A stretch of 64,000 nucleotides of DNA, from positions 71,034 to 135,033 of the forward strand of contig CAWJAY010000021.1 of assembly GCA_963840925.1 (NCBI GenBank), read 5' to 3'. The notes below the pieces were generated by a model that did no database searches, was not told the DNA's origin, and saw only the letters and a program-made list of their open reading frames with translations. The position numbers and the translations under genes were made by a program. Below are positions 44,798 through 53,333 of this stretch, in pieces. Each line of letters starts with the position of its first letter. Positions within the stretch are counted from its first letter, which is position 1. The DNA is from DATAOG01 sp963840925. GTDB taxonomy: Bacteria > Pseudomonadota > Alphaproteobacteria > Geminicoccales > Geminicoccaceae.

Positions 44798-45028
44798 ATG
44801 CAGGCTTGGGAGGACAAGACTGCTGTGCGAGCCAGGCGGGGGAAAAGACTGGCCACGCGCGTGACGGTCAGCGTCGACGAGCGGGACTACGAGCAACTCT
44901 CGACGCTGGCCGAAGAGCACCGCGTGTCCCTCGCCTGGCTCGTACGTTATGCGGTTGGGGATTTTTTGGAGCGTTATCGCCAGGACCAGCTCGAGCTGCC
45001 GCTCGAGCTGACCGGTCGCCGACGCTAG
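44798..45028 (+). CDS. Ribbon-helix-helix (CopG-like) DNA-binding protein
   Basis: The 76-residue protein contains an RHH core: RVTVSVDERDYEQLSTLAEE followed by HRVSLAWLVRYAVGDFLERY. The beta strand TRVTVSV would contact DNA. ATG 44798 is used. A GTG at 44825, preceded by GGGAGG at 44807-44812, is an alternative start that leaves the whole domain intact. The 3' neighbour is an AraC-type gene after a 160-nt gap. No toxin partner follows, so it is probably a stand-alone regulator. Confidence 0.75.
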   Translation: MQAWEDKTAVRARRGKRLATRVTVSVDERDYEQLSTLAEEHRVSLAWLVRYAVGDFLERYRQDQLELPLELTGRRR

Positions 45029-45190
45029 CGGCCGCCCTCGACGACTTGTGTTCACCGGCATCGCCGGGGCTGCTCGGTCCGCCCGAGCGCCCCGGCGATC
45101 CGTCTCAGCGCCGACGATCCGGCACGGCGCTGCGGTTTCGACGAGCCGACCTGAAACTCGTCGCCCCGGTGCGGCGCGCATATCAGGCGC

Positions 45191-46072
45191 ATGCCCGGTC
45201 CTACCCCCGACGTCGGCGCGGCGCCGGTGACCAGCTAATCGCGAGTTCCGGCCCGGCCCGGCGCTCGCTCCCCATGTGCTCTGCCTCTGGTCGCAGGTGA
45301 TCGGCGCCGGCCGCAATCCTTATCCGCGACGGGTCCTGCCCGACGGCTGCACCGATATCGTCTGGATCGGCCAGGCGCCGCCGGTGGTGGCCAGCCCGGC
45401 GACCCGGGCCGTGGTCGCCGAGCTGCCGCCGCAGAGCATCGCGATCGGCGTCCGCTTGCACCCCGGCGCGCGCCGGCCCTGCTCGGCCCGCCGGCGAGCG
45501 AGTTTCTGGATCGAGAAATCCCGCTGCGAGCGATCTGGGGTGCCGCCGCCGATGACCTCTGGGCGCGTCTCGGCGAGCTGCCGAAGGTCGCTGGCAAGCT
45601 CGCGCTGGCAGAGGCGGCGCTGGCCGCGGACAGCGGTGCGGCGCGAGCGGGCGACCCGCTGGTCGCCGCCGCCCTACGCTGGGTCGCGCGCCATCCGGCG
45701 GGCCGGGTCGAGCGCCTGAGCGCGCTGCTCGAGATCGAAGACCGGCAGCTGCGGCGGCGCTTTGCGACCCAGCTCGGTTATGGCCCCAAGACCCTGCAGC
45801 GGGTGCTCCGGCTGCAGCGCCTGCTGGCGCTCGCCGGCCGTGGGCCCAAGCCGCCAGTCCTCGCCGCGCTCGCCGCCGAGGCCGGCTATGCCGACCAGCC
45901 GCACATGACCCGCGAGCTGGCCGAGCTCACCGGGCGCGCCCCGAGCGCGCTGCTGGCGAGCCCGCACAGCACGCTTCAGATGTCCGATCTGTTCAAGACA
46001 GCGGCCGACGCGACCGCTAGGTTCCCGCGGATCGAACCAACCCGAGGAGAGGAGCCATGGAACAGCGGCTGA
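45191..46072 (+). CDS. AraC-type transcriptional regulator, DUF6597-like N-terminus (two frame slips)
   Basis: Reading across two slips (one extra base at TAAT 45236-45239, one missing C near 45472-45477) gives a protein of about 293 residues from ATG 45191. The N-terminal domain includes YREFRPGPALAPHV and YPRRVLPDGCTDIVWIG. The C-terminal HTH_18 domain contains LRRRFATQLGYGPKTLQRVL and EAGYADQPHMTRELAELTGR. Its stop overlaps the following VOC gene by 16 nt, a common pairing in which the regulator controls the small enzyme or resistance protein. Confidence 0.75.
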
Positions 46073-46482
46073 GCCTGGTGACGCTCGGCGTTGCCGATCT
46101 CGAGCGCGCGCGCCGCTTCTACGAGGAGGGGCTGGGCTGGCGGCGCGGCAACGCCCACGCCGAGGTCGTCTTTTTCCAGATCGGGGGCGCGGTGCTCGCG
46201 CTGTGGTCACGGGACGCATTGGCGGCCGACGCCCGGCTGCCCGGAGTTGGCAACGGCTTCGGCGGGATCGCGCTCGCCCATAACACCCGTACGCGCGCAG
46301 AGGTCGACCAGGTGCTGGCCGAAGCCGAAGCGGCCGGCGCCACGTTTCTCAAGCGCGCCGAGGAGGCGTCCTGGGGCGGCTACTCCGGCTATTTCGCCGA
46401 CCCGGACGGGCACCCCTGGGAAGTCGCCTGGAACCCGGAGTGGACCCTGCTCGAGGACGGCAGCGTCAGGCTCAAACGTTGA
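46057..46482 (+). CDS. VOC-family (glyoxalase/dioxygenase-like) protein
   Basis: The 141-residue VOC fold has one beta-alpha-beta-beta-beta unit at the N-terminus (LVTLGVADLERARRFYEEGL) and the second ending in YSGYFADPDGHPWEVAWNPE. The family includes glyoxalases, antibiotic-binding proteins and thiol transferases; the ligand is not predictable. The GGAGAGGAG before the start lies inside the regulator gene. Confidence 0.85.
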   Translation: MEQRLSLVTLGVADLERARRFYEEGLGWRRGNAHAEVVFFQIGGAVLALWSRDALAADARLPGVGNGFGGIALAHNTRTRAEVDQVLAEAEAAGATFLKRAEEASWGGYSGYFADPDGHPWEVAWNPEWTLLEDGSVRLKR

Positions 46483-46501
46483 GCCGCCGGCCGCCGCCTG
46501 G

Positions 46502-46921
46502 TCACTCGGATTCGGGCTCGATCGGGGGCCCGAGCTTTTCCGGGGGTGCGTTCTGGATCGCGGGCGGAGGCTGGGTGCGGGCAGCCGGCGCGCCGCCGGC
46601 GGGCTCAGCGGGATGCAGGCTGTCGAGATAGGCGTTGATGTCGGCGATCTGCTGGTCGCTGAGTGCCAGGTTCGAGATCGCCGGGTGCATCGGGCCGCGC
46701 CAGGCGTGCAGCTCGGTGAAGCTCTTGCCGGGATCGGCCGCGATCGCCCGGAACGGCGGCGCCATGTCGCTGCCGACCTCTTCGGAGCCGATGATGTGAC
46801 AGGACGAGCAGAACTGCGCGGCCAGTACATGACCGGCGGTCGGATCGCCCTGCGGCTGCGCCGCCGCCGGCCAGGCCAAGGCCACAACCCCGAGCAGGCC
46901 GCCAACGATGATCGCCTTCAC
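46502..46921 (-). CDS. Small cytochrome c with proline-rich tail
   Basis: The 139-residue protein has a signal peptide (IIVGGLLGVVALAWPAAAQ), one haem site CSSCH (LAAQFCSSCHIIGSEEVG) and a Met ligand candidate in WRGPMHPAISNLALSDQQIA. A proline/alanine-rich C-terminal tail of about 35 residues follows. It is a class I cytochrome c of the periplasm. Its donor and acceptor are unknown; it is far from xoxF. Confidence 0.85.
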   Translation of the reverse strand: MKAIIVGGLLGVVALAWPAAAQPQGDPTAGHVLAAQFCSSCHIIGSEEVGSDMAPPFRAIAADPGKSFTELHAWRGPMHPAISNLALSDQQIADINAYLDSLHPAEPAGGAPAARTQPPPAIQNAPPEKLGPPIEPESE

Positions 46922-47083
46922 GACCGATCCCCCCGCAGCTGCAGCGAGTCCTGCGAGGCTAACACCAGCGTGCGCCGCGGGTTCCGGGACCGCCGCGAGT
47001 GACCCCTGCCTCCTGGGTGACGCCAGCCCGTGCGCGGGCCTCGCGCTTGCGCGCTTTCAGCGGGCCGCCTAGGTAAGGGGCGC

Positions 47084-47158
47084 GCCGGCGTAGCTCAACG
47101 GTAGAGCATCCGCCTTGTAAGCGGGAGGTTGCGGGTTCAAGTCCTGCCGCCGGCACCA
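47084..47158 (+). tRNA. tRNA-Thr (anticodon TGT)
   Basis: The 75-nt sequence folds as a cloverleaf. The acceptor GCCGGCG pairs with CGCCGGC and CCA is encoded. The D arm is GCTC...GAGC, the anticodon loop CTTGTAA with anticodon TGT, and the T arm GCGGG TTCAAGT CCTGC. Its 3' half is repeated imperfectly at 51322-51360, marking it as an integration site. Confidence 0.93.
47127..47157 (+). repeat. Left attachment-like repeat (3' end of tRNA-Thr)
   Basis: These 31 bp (starting GGTTGCGGGTTCAAGTCCT) recur at 51330-51360 with one mismatch in direct orientation, as expected for attL/attR of an element inserted in the tRNA gene. Confidence 0.65.
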
Positions 47159-47291
47159 GAAATTCCAAGTCCCCGTCACATGCTCCATCAGGCCGGTGGT
47201 CAGGCGAACTCGGGCAGCTTGCGTCCTGCAAAGGTCCGCCACATCACCCGCCCTTGCACGGGCGCTGGGCTCCGTTAACCTGCCCCGCACC

Positions 47292-48922
47292 TTACGCCCA
47301 ATTCGTTTCAATATAGCGGAGCATCTCCTCGTGATCGAGAGGGCGACTTGTGTTCCCGACGCGGACGAAGAACTGCTTGCGCCCGTTGGTCTTCATAAAC
47401 GCCGGTTCCGACGACCGCTCTACATCCACAATGCAAACCTCCTTCCCGTCCACCGCCTCGAACCGCAGGCGATAAAGGGGTGCGATGCTCACTCCTATGG
47501 TGTCGGTTACAAGCCGAGTAAAGAGCTGTTCGAATTTGTCGCGCGACCCGGCAAGCAGTCTGAGATCATGCTCAAGTCCGAAGATTGCCCCGTCATCCTC
47601 GACGCCTATAACGAGCGTACCACCTTGCGAGTTTAAGAAAGCGGCAATTGTCTTGAGAGAAGAGTTGCGCAGCTCGCTATTCTGCATCCCTTGGATCACA
47701 TCCCACTGGAGTGTGCTCTTGAATTCGAGAACATAGCTTTCTCCTAGCTTGATCAGATCGCCAATCGGCCGATGGCGCGGTGGTTGTGGTTGGGAGACGA
47801 GGCTATTCATGAACTCGTTGAGCTTCCGCGCGATTAATTCCCGACGGGTTCCAATAAAGTCTCGGTAGCGCTCAACAGTCCAGAGATTTGGATCCATGGG
47901 CACGAATTGTGCGGCCAGCGCTCCAGGATACGCGGCCTCGATCTTAGATAGATAGTCCGCCGGAGGCTTGTTGGAAATTTGAAGATTGGTCGAAGCTGTG
48001 AGAAATGCACGATTGCCGATTTCGTTCACAGCTTGGCGATGCATATAGTTGTCCGCATCCCATCCGTTTTTGTAAAGGACCGACTGCGGAAAAATATGGT
48101 GGCTGTTGAGGCCGTAGGCGTCGCCGTGGGTTGAACCAAGCGGTGCGCCATTGAACCAGTCCACTGCTCCATGAGCTTTCGTCAGCACATATACCATGCG
48201 GTACAGCGGATGTAGCGCCGTCCGTCCCTCCATGTCGCTCGCCTTGACCTCGATCCGCCCACGCTGCTCGGTGATGTTAGCCCGTAGTGCTTCCCAAGGC
48301 TCTGCCTCACGCACTACGATCTGCACATCGGCCTCGAGCCGTTGATCGGTCTGCGCAGTGTAGCGTGCCCACATGAGAGCGGCATAGAGCCAGTTCTGGG
48401 CATGCTTCAGCGCCTTCTCATTCGGAAACTTGCCGTCGTTGAGTGAGAGGTAAGCTATGAGCGGAATGAGCGCATTCGTTGTATTGAGATCGTCAGTCGA
48501 ATGGATAAACATTTTGGACGGAAAAATCGATAGTAGATAATCGATAATCTTCAACAGTTTTTTCCAGCCAGCCTCCAGCTCTGATCGCTCCTTGGGGTGG
48601 ATGGTTTCGTAAAGGGCGCGACGGCAGACCACAGTGACTAATGCGCGGGTCATGAAAGTGAGTGTGAACTCAAAGTTTTTAGTCGCGCAATCGGCAATCT
48701 TCTCCTTCAGTTGCCGCCGAGCCGAAGGCCATTTACCCGTCACATGGGTCAGGGCCAGCTCGGCCTCCGTCAGTTTCGTGCCTTGGCTATTTACTCGGTC
48801 GAAGATGTCGATGGCCTCGTCTAGGCTCGCGTGGGACGGCACGAGCTGCACGGTCAGGTCCACCTCTTTGACCGCTCGAATCTTGGCGAGGTTGTCCATC
48901 AGAAGCTCGGCGAGCTCGAGCG
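47292..48922 (-). pseudogene. C-terminal part of an IS-split GmrSD-like DUF262-HNH-AlbA_2 protein
   Basis: This half corresponds to residues ~163-702 of the reconstructed protein. It holds the end of DUF262 (DEAIDIFDRVNSQGTKLTEA), an HNH/DUF1524-like nuclease segment (YGLNSHHIFPQSVLYKNGWD with NEIGNRAFLTASTNLQISNK) and an AlbA_2/Schlafen-like nucleic-acid-binding domain. The latter shows ESYVLEFKSTLQWDVIQ, LKTIAAFLNSQGGTLVIGVE and FFVRVGNTSRPLDHEE. GmrSD-type proteins cut modified phage DNA; the AlbA_2 tail is not the usual arrangement. A translation could restart at ATG 48899 but would lack the DGQQR motif. Confidence 0.8.
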
Positions 48923-50279
48923 GGTCGTGTCGCGAGGTTGGTGGAAATTGGATGAGGCGGCGTAGGTTCCGATTGGCAAGATCGAGAAGGAACCCACGCC
49001 ATGAAGGAAGTTACGCCAACCGTGCTGGCAGGGCCATCGCCGTTCGTCAGCAGCGACTGGTTCGATCCGTTGGAGGAGGCGGTCCGTGGTCAGGTCCGCT
49101 CGTTCATCGAGGAGCTGCTGGAGGAGGAGCTGGAAGGCTCGCTCGGCCGTGGGCGTTACGAGCGAGGAGCGGTCTGCACTGGTCGGCGCCACGGGCACCG
49201 GCCGCGCCAGCTGGTCACCACCTTCGGCCTGCTGACGCTCTCGGTGCCGCGCGCTCGTCTGCGCGACGAGGCTGGCGAGCAGGAATGGAAGAGCGACTTG
49301 CTGCCCGCTTACAAGCGGCTCTCCCATCGCGCCGAGGCCTTGATCGCCGAGGTCTACCTCGCCGGCATGAACACCCGCCGGGCGCGGCGAGCGTTGGCCA
49401 GGTTGTTCGAGGGCCATGTGGGCAAGGACGTGGTCAGCCGGGCCTGGCAGAAGACCCGCTCGGCCTGGCAGGCCTGGCAGGAGCGTGATCTTGCCGGCGA
49501 CGACATTGTGCGGCTGATCCTCGACGGCACCGTGGTCAAGGTCCGGCTCGATCGCAAGGCCACGGCCATCTCGCTGCTGATTGCCCTGGGTGTCCGCCGC
49601 GACGGCCAGAAGGTGGTGCTCGCCATCAAGAACATGGGTGGCGAAAGCGAGGCCGCGTGGCGGGCCATGCTGGACGACCTGACCAGCCGTGGGCTCGGCC
49701 GACCCGAATTGGTGATCGTCGACGGCGGCAAAGGCCTGGAAGCGGCGCTCGCCAGCCTGTGGGACGATGTGCCGGTTCAGCGCTGCACCGTGCACAAGGA
49801 GCGCAATCTGCTCGCCCACGCGCCGAAGCACCTGCACGACGAGATCAAGGCCGACTTCAACCACATGATGAACGCCAAGGCCGCCGCCGAGGTCGTAGTC
49901 CGGCGTAAGGCGTTCCTGGCCAAGTGGAAGCTTCGCTGCCGGTCGGTCGCGACGAGCTTGGAAGAAGCCGGCGAGCGCCTGTTCACGTTCGTGCGCTACC
50001 CGCCCGAGCAGTGGCGCTCGGTGAGGACCACGAACGCGATCGAGCGCCTGCACGAGGAGTTCAAGCGGAGAATCAAGACGCAGTGCCTGCTGCCCTGTGC
50101 CGAGACCGCCGCCATGCTGTTCTGGGCGCTGTTGGCGTCCGGTCAGATCACCATGCGCCGGGTCGACGGCTGGCAGACCCTCGAGCGCTCGCCCACCGAT
50201 CTTGACTTCGCCGCCTGATGCCGACCACCATGCCTTCGGACCCGCGCCGCCGAATTTCCACCACCTTCGCGACACGACC
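48923..50279 (+). mobile_element. IS256-family insertion sequence, copy 1 (1357 bp)
   Basis: The ends are GGTCGTGTCGCGA... and its complement ...TCGCGACACGACC. The imperfect terminal inverted repeats are about 26-28 bp, extending through GGTGGAAATT. The element is flanked by an 8-bp direct repeat CTCGAGCG (48915-48922 and 50280-50287). That size is typical of IS256. It carries one transposase and lies inside the DUF262 gene in opposite orientation to it. Confidence 0.92.
49001..50218 (+). CDS. IS256-family (mutator type) transposase, intact copy
   Basis: The 405-residue transposase has DDE residues in DDIVRLILDGTVVKVRLDRK (first Asp), PELVIVDGGKGLEAALASLW (second Asp) and the later TTNAIERLHEEFKRRIK (Glu). 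VQRCTVHKERNLLAHAPKHL is the usual C/H segment. It starts 78 nt inside the element. It looks complete and may be active; the second copy at 55595 has a frame slip. Confidence 0.93.
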   Translation: MKEVTPTVLAGPSPFVSSDWFDPLEEAVRGQVRSFIEELLEEELEGSLGRGRYERGAVCTGRRHGHRPRQLVTTFGLLTLSVPRARLRDEAGEQEWKSDLLPAYKRLSHRAEALIAEVYLAGMNTRRARRALARLFEGHVGKDVVSRAWQKTRSAWQAWQERDLAGDDIVRLILDGTVVKVRLDRKATAISLLIALGVRRDGQKVVLAIKNMGGESEAAWRAMLDDLTSRGLGRPELVIVDGGKGLEAALASLWDDVPVQRCTVHKERNLLAHAPKHLHDEIKADFNHMMNAKAAAEVVVRRKAFLAKWKLRCRSVATSLEEAGERLFTFVRYPPEQWRSVRTTNAIERLHEEFKRRIKTQCLLPCAETAAMLFWALLASGQITMRRVDGWQTLERSPTDLDFAA

Positions 50280-50287
50280 CTCGAGCG

Positions 50288-50765
50288 CATCCTCCCCTTC
50301 TTTGGCGATAGCTTGGGCAATTCTCGTGGGCCTGATCGGTGTGTGGATCTCGAAGCAATCGATCACGCGCTGCCAACAGGGATCATCTTGCATCTTGGAC
50401 CGTTGGTAAAACTGGAACTCGAGGTCGTGCAAATGCACGTAAAGATCCCGTGGATCATTCTCAATCTCCGCCTCCGTGTAGTAGATGGGAATTACACCTG
50501 CGATGAGCATGTGAAGCGTCGATAGTCGTTGTTGTCCATCAAGCAGCACCTGGACTGTGCCCAATTTATCGGGTAATTTGTGTACATTCTTAAGCTCCGG
50601 CGGCTGATCTGTCTTCCACAACAGAAGACCGCCCACCGGATAGCTCTTCACGAGCGAGACCATGAGCTGCTTGGCCTGCTCGCGGCTCCAGACATATTCC
50701 CGTTGGAACTCTGGGAGCACGAGATCGTATTTGCGGATGCTGTCCAAAAGTTCACTGATTTTCAT
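50288..50765 (-). pseudogene. N-terminal part of the IS-split DUF262 protein
   Basis: This half begins at ATG 50765 and encodes the DUF262 core: VLPEFQREYVWSREQAKQLM, then TVQVLLDGQQRLSTLHMLIA. The DGQQR motif is the nucleotide-linked signature of this ParB/sulfiredoxin-like domain. The frame enters the IS after about 160 residues (EGEDALE). Joining it to 47292-48914 through one copy of the 8-bp duplication gives a continuous frame of 2109 nt. Confidence 0.85.
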
Positions 50766-51448
50766 GGTCTGGCTCCGCTAGGTGGCTAGTGTAGGGCTGT
50801 GAAAACACATCCACTGCGGGTGCAGGCTGGAGACAATTCCGGGCGCAGGAGCAAAGCCGTGGCGACGCGAATATCAGTATCGGTGCGAGCGGTGCGGCAA
50901 GAACCCGGAAGTGGCCCACCGGATGGACTCCAGGAGACCTGCTTGGATCAGGTAGGTCTTGGCCCAGTGCACCCGGTTGGCAAAGACGACCTGCCTCTCG
51001 CTCGGTCGCAGCTCGGTTTCCCTCATCCCGCGTCAGCCCGGTAGTTTGGAATGGCCATTTCTCGTGCCCGGCGGTTGCAGAGCCCGAAGGTACACCAACG
51101 GGGAGTTTGGAAATAGCTACTATGTTGTCCGGAGCCGCTCACGAGCGCCGACCGGGCCCGTCACCGGATTCTGGCCGTCCTGGGTAGACGGGCGTGAACT
51201 GACCTGGCCTGCTGCGGTCACCGGAGTGCAAGTACATTCCTCAGGCCGTCCGGTCTCTTGGGCGGCCTCTGTCTCCGCTCGACCTGGCAGAGCTCCAGAT
51301 GCTCGCTCACCTTCGTGCCCATAAGCGGCGGTTGCGGGTTCAAGTCCTACCGCCGGCACCTGAAGGCTCCGGCGGCGCCGGTCGCCCCACCGGCCGGAGC
51401 GCGCCACTGCTACGCGCAGCGGCGCGGGTGCTGTGGAGGGTAGGCCGA
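50766..51448. other. Gap holding the right end of the island
   Basis: No complete gene is seen. One plus-strand frame (about 50805-50955) contains CGC and then YRCERCGK, zinc-ribbon-like, but lacks a start codon and may be a remnant. No integrase is visible. The partial tRNA copy at 51322-51360 lies here. Confidence 0.45.
51322..51360 (+). repeat. Partial tRNA-Thr 3' copy (right attachment-like repeat)
   Basis: The sequence TAAGCGG-CGGTTGCGGGT and onward copies the anticodon-stem-to-acceptor half of tRNA-Thr (47118-47157), with one single-base gap and a few mismatches. It lacks a 5' half, so it is not a functional tRNA. The distance from the left repeat is about 4.2 kb. Confidence 0.65.
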
Positions 51449-52027
51449 ATGGCGAGGTCGAGCGCCCGCGACGCCGAGAATTTTGCCCGTCTTCTGTTCC
51501 AGACCGTCGAGCGCTTGGGCGCGAGCGGCGAGTGGGTGCCGGCGCGCCAGGCCTTCGCCCAGACCGTGGCCGACCACCCCGAGCATCCCTACGCGCTCCA
51601 CCTCGAGGCCAAACCGGCACGCCGGACCGGGCTTGCGACCGCAGCCGAGCGGCTGCGCGCGGCCGAGTTCCCGAGCATCGAGCGCCGCAAGGCGGGCTCG
51701 TCGCGCAACGCGCCGGTCTTCTACCGCGTCGTGCGCGCGCCGGTGGCGCTCGGTCTGCAGCTGCCGCCGCAGGTCGCACCCGATCACCCGCTGGTCAAGA
51801 AGCGCCGCGCCGCGCGCGCGGCCGGCGATCAGCCGGTCTCGGCCCGGCGGACCCGGATGACCGCGCCGGGGCCGAAGTCGCCCTGGCGCCGCCGGCTCCT
51901 GACCCGGCCGATCATCGAGCTCCACGTCCCGAGCGGGCTCGAAGCCGCATCCCAGTCGCTCCGGCACTGGTGGGACCGGCTGCGCGTCGCGGTCTTGGAC
52001 GCGGCGGCCGGCGCCCGCCGCAGCTGA
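51449..52027 (+). CDS. Hypothetical protein (192 aa)
   Basis: The start is ATG 51449 with GGAGGG upstream. The product is basic, with a helical N-terminal half (DAENFARLLFQTVERLGASG) and a C-terminal amphipathic/arginine-rich region (LHVPSGLEAASQSLRHWWDR). No family or catalytic motif is recognised. It lies just outside the island on the host side. Confidence 0.5.
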   Translation: MARSSARDAENFARLLFQTVERLGASGEWVPARQAFAQTVADHPEHPYALHLEAKPARRTGLATAAERLRAAEFPSIERRKAGSSRNAPVFYRVVRAPVALGLQLPPQVAPDHPLVKKRRAARAAGDQPVSARRTRMTAPGPKSPWRRRLLTRPIIELHVPSGLEAASQSLRHWWDRLRVAVLDAAAGARRS

Positions 52028-52058
52028 GGCCGTCCGCTCGGCCGGTGGCCGCCGCGCG

Positions 52059-53162
52059 CTAGGCGCCGACCGCGTGGGCCGCCAGCCGGTCGCGATCGAA
52101 GACGATGCCATGCCCCGGTGCTGAAGGCGGCGTGAAGTAGCCATCGATGATCCGGATCGGCAGGGCCAGCGCGCCCAGATCGGTCAGCGAGCCGCCGTCG
52201 ATGTTCTCGAGGATGTGGGCATTCGGCAGGCAGCAGAGCAGCTGGCCGGAAAGCTCCATCATGAAATGGGGCGCCAGCGGGACGCCGAACGCGCGCGCCA
52301 GCGCCGCGACCTCGAGATAGGGCGTGATGCCGCCGACCCGGACCACGTCGGCCTGGACGAAGTCGCAGGCTCCGCGCTCGAGAAAGTGCTTGAACTGCTG
52401 CAGTGTGTAGACGTTCTCGCCGATCGCGAGCGGGCTTTTGACCAGCCGGCGCAGGCGCGCATGCGCCTCGACGTCGTCGGCCAGCAGCGGCTCCTCGATC
52501 CAGTGCGGCGAGAGCGGCTCGAACGCGGTGATCGCGCGCGCCGCCCAGCCGATATCCCAGCCCTGGTTGGCGTCGACCATCACCGGCCGCCGGCCGGCGA
52601 CGGAGCGGACCTTGGCCAAGCGCTCGACGTCCTCCTCGATCTCGGGCTTGCCGACCTTGATCTTGAAGGCCTCGAAACCGGCCGCCCGCCAGCCCCGGAC
52701 CTGCTCGACCAGCTCGGCCTCCGACTTGTTCAGGTTGATGCCGCTGGCGTAGGCGAGGATGCGCTCGCGGCACGGGCCGAGCAGCGCCACCAGCGACCGG
52801 CCGAGCGCCTTGGCGGTGACGTCCCAGAGCGCGATGTCGAGCGCTGCGAGCGCGGTCGTCGTGACCCCGCCGCCGCCGAGATCGTGCAGGTGATGCCAGC
52901 ACTTGTGCCAGAGGCTGCGCGGCGCCGCCGGCTGACCGATCACGTAGGGCGCGATGTCGTGCTCGAGCATCGCCCGAAGCGTCCGGCCGCCGGTGCCCGA
53001 GGTGTAGCTGAAGCCGGTGCCGAGCAGCCCGGTATCGGTCGTCACCTCGGTCACGACCAGCTCGATGTGGGTGACGTGGTGGATCGCATCGCCCCACGCC
53101 CCGCCCGGTAGCGGCATGCGCGCCAGCTGGGTCTCGACCGTCTCGATCCGCATCGGCTCCAC
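52059..53162 (-). CDS. Mandelate racemase/muconate-lactonising enzyme family protein
   Basis: This is a 367-residue enolase-superfamily enzyme. The KxK motif is in FEAFKIKVGKPEIEEDVERL. The metal ligands are in VMVDANQGWDIGW (Asp), HWIEEPLLADD (Glu) and LAIGENVYTLQQ (Glu). His in VPLAPHFMMELSGQ is the candidate second base. Such enzymes dehydrate sugar acids or racemise acids. A sugar-acid dehydratase would suit the dgo and otn/den genes elsewhere in the window, but this is inference. ATG 53153 is an alternative start. Confidence 0.85.
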   Translation of the reverse strand: MEPMRIETVETQLARMPLPGGAWGDAIHHVTHIELVVTEVTTDTGLLGTGFSYTSGTGGRTLRAMLEHDIAPYVIGQPAAPRSLWHKCWHHLHDLGGGGVTTTALAALDIALWDVTAKALGRSLVALLGPCRERILAYASGINLNKSEAELVEQVRGWRAAGFEAFKIKVGKPEIEEDVERLAKVRSVAGRRPVMVDANQGWDIGWAARAITAFEPLSPHWIEEPLLADDVEAHARLRRLVKSPLAIGENVYTLQQFKHFLERGACDFVQADVVRVGGITPYLEVAALARAFGVPLAPHFMMELSGQLLCCLPNAHILENIDGGSLTDLGALALPIRIIDGYFTPPSAPGHGIVFDRDRLAAHAVGA

Positions 53163-53333
53163 CTCCGGCTTGCTGGCGGGCCTGGCTGCCGCCGCCGGCA
53201 GGAAGAGCTTGGGCCGCGCGCGAATGCAAGAGCGCTGCCGCCGCCGCCCGCGCGACCCATCGTCCCGGGCCGGGTCGCCGTCTATTCGTCAGGAAGCAGG
53301 GAGCGCCGGCAAGGCAGCGCGTCGTCTGGCAAC

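Noticed and set aside
44798..45028. RHH antitoxin of a toxin-antitoxin pair
   Set aside because: No toxin gene (RelE, MazF, PIN) follows or precedes within 300 nt; the next gene is an AraC-type regulator.
48899..48899. Independent short gene starting at ATG 48899
   Set aside because: It starts in the middle of the DUF262 domain; the frame continues through the IS junction to the N-terminal half.
51322..51360. A second tRNA-Thr gene
   Set aside because: Only the 3' half is present; there is no D arm and no 5' acceptor strand, so it is an attachment-site remnant.
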